From assembly GCF_000158475.2 (NCBI RefSeq), contig NZ_KI392031.1, positions 1,611,583-1,675,582 of the forward strand: DNA of 64,000 bases, read 5' to 3'. Position 1 is the stretch's first letter; each line of letters opens with the position of its first letter. The notes under the pieces were generated by a model that worked only from the letters and a program-made list of their open reading frames with translations, did not search any database and was not told the DNA's origin. The stretch comes from Oxalobacter paraformigenes (lineage in GTDB: Bacteria; Pseudomonadota; Gammaproteobacteria; Burkholderiales; Burkholderiaceae_D). A program made the position numbers and the translations under genes. Positions 63,287-64,000 of this stretch are shown here, piece after piece.

Positions 63287-64000
63287 TTATTTCGCAAATG
63301 GATTCTTGCCGGATCTGAATTCGATACGCAAAGGTGTTCCGGTCAGGGAAAACGCATCCCGGAAATGTTTTTCCAGATAACGCTTGTAATCGTCGCCGAC
63401 ATTTTCCAGACTGTTTCCGTGGATGACGATAATGGGCGGATTCTGGCCGCCCTGATGGGCATATCGCAATTTGGGCCGGATGGAACCCTGCCGGCGTGGC
63501 GGCGCCTGATGTTCGACCGCTTCCTCCAGCACACGCGTCAGACGTGGCGTCGAAAGTTTGGCCATTGCGGCAGCATAGGCGGCATCGACCGACCGCATGA
63601 GGGCGCCGATCCCGGTTGCTTTCAGAGCCGATACATAATGGAACTTCGCAAAAGAAAGAAAATGCAGTTTTCGTTCGACTTCGGCTTTGACTTCCCGGCG
63701 TTTGTCCGGCGGCAAACCGTCCCATTTATTGATGCCGACAACCAGCGCTCTTCCGCTTTCCAGAACAAAACCGGCAATATGGGCATCCTGTTCCGAAATA
63801 TCCTGTTGCGCATCCAAAAGCAGAAGCACGACATTCGCTTCGGAGATAGCCTGCAAGGTTTTGACGACTGAAAACTTTTCAATCGCCTGAAAAACTTTTC
63901 CCCGTTTCCGGAGACCTGCGGTATCGACCAGTGTGTAGTGCTTGCCGTCCCGCTCGAAAGGAATCTCGATGGCATCGCGTGTTGTTCCCGGCAAATCAAA
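63287..64000 (-). CDS. der: Ribosome biogenesis GTPase Der (C-terminal part)
   Basis: Tandem-GTPase needed for 50S maturation. The window ends within the gene; about 237 C-terminal residues are present. Visible are the second G domain ([27 protein letters not shown] at the G4 motif) and the KH-like C-terminal domain (ending RSGKNPFAK). The N-terminal G domain lies beyond 64000. Confidence 0.95.
   Translation of the reverse strand, partial: FDLPGTTRDAIEIPFERDGKHYTLVDTAGLRKRGKVFQAIEKFSVVKTLQAISEANVVLLLLDAQQDISEQDAHIAGFVLESGRALVVGINKWDGLPPDKRREVKAEVERKLHFLSFAKFHYVSALKATGIGALMRSVDAAYAAAMAKLSTPRLTRVLEEAVEHQAPPRRQGSIRPKLRYAHQGGQNPPIIVIHGNSLENVGDDYKRYLEKHFRDAFSLTGTPLRIEFRSGKNPFAK

Overview
This window reads as a chromosomal segment of a betaproteobacterium in the Oxalobacteraceae, most likely Oxalobacter or a close relative. 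That is an inference from the proteins and from conserved betaproteobacterial gene order (der-hfq-hflX-hflK-hflC-hisZ-purA; smc-zipA-ligA; purD-nadD-rsfS-rlmH-maf-rng). No rRNA gene lies here to confirm it. Most of the window is compact housekeeping DNA.

Layout. 1-7.1 kb: glucokinase, divergent from a co-directional run yebC, purD, nadD, rsfS, rlmH, maf, rng. 7.2-10.1 kb: three LPS-type glycosyltransferase genes on the minus strand. 10.3-15.2 kb: dnaE and a RhlE-type RNA helicase. 15.7-24.4 kb: a BASS-like transporter, a DUF389 membrane protein, a small unknown protein, a GNAT acetyltransferase, a fused trehalose-phosphate synthase/phosphatase and an MscS channel. 24.4-43.1 kb: accessory DNA at a tRNA-Ser(CGA) integration hotspot. 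43.3-47.5 kb: map, glnD and a pseudouridine synthase. 47.5-55.6 kb: def, galU, ligA, zipA and smc on the minus strand. 55.8-64 kb: a frameshifted PBP7-type endopeptidase, then purA, hisZ, hflC, hflK, hflX, hfq and a partial der.

The accessory region holds two generations of integration at the same tRNA. The younger element (about 27.86-43.10 kb) is bounded by imperfect 28/29-bp copies of the tRNA 3' end. It carries an intact tyrosine integrase, an excisionase-like protein, a lysis cassette (holin, GH24 endolysin, overlapping spanins), a Mu-like baseplate/tail-fibre set and one giant phage 'polyvalent' protein of about 2,240 codons. It has no capsid, portal, terminase, tail tube or replication genes. 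Two deletion scars can be read directly: a tail-fibre-like N-terminus is joined to the C-terminus of a gp45-like baseplate spike at about 34.466 kb, and a gene with no 5' end lies upstream of the giant gene. A second, unrelated copy of the giant protein's C-terminus at 28.8 kb suggests the element arose by recombination between different prophages. To its left lies an older, decayed element: an integrase pseudogene ending just before the left att copy and a DUF1376/YdaU replication pseudogene with two frameshifts.

The strongest candidates for new biology are: (1) the giant polyvalent protein, which combines a virion-type N-terminus, a zincin peptidase, a barnase/colicin-E5-like nuclease region and an LPD38-like C-terminus, with recurring FS(R/L) linkers around the enzymatic domains; (2) the PBP7-type endopeptidase, whose signal peptide and catalytic domain are in different frames joined exactly at a canonical A AAA AAA slippery heptamer; (3) a small secreted six-cysteine protein at the prophage edge, a likely lysogenic-conversion gene. 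No CRISPR array, complete insertion sequence or recognisable defence operon was seen.
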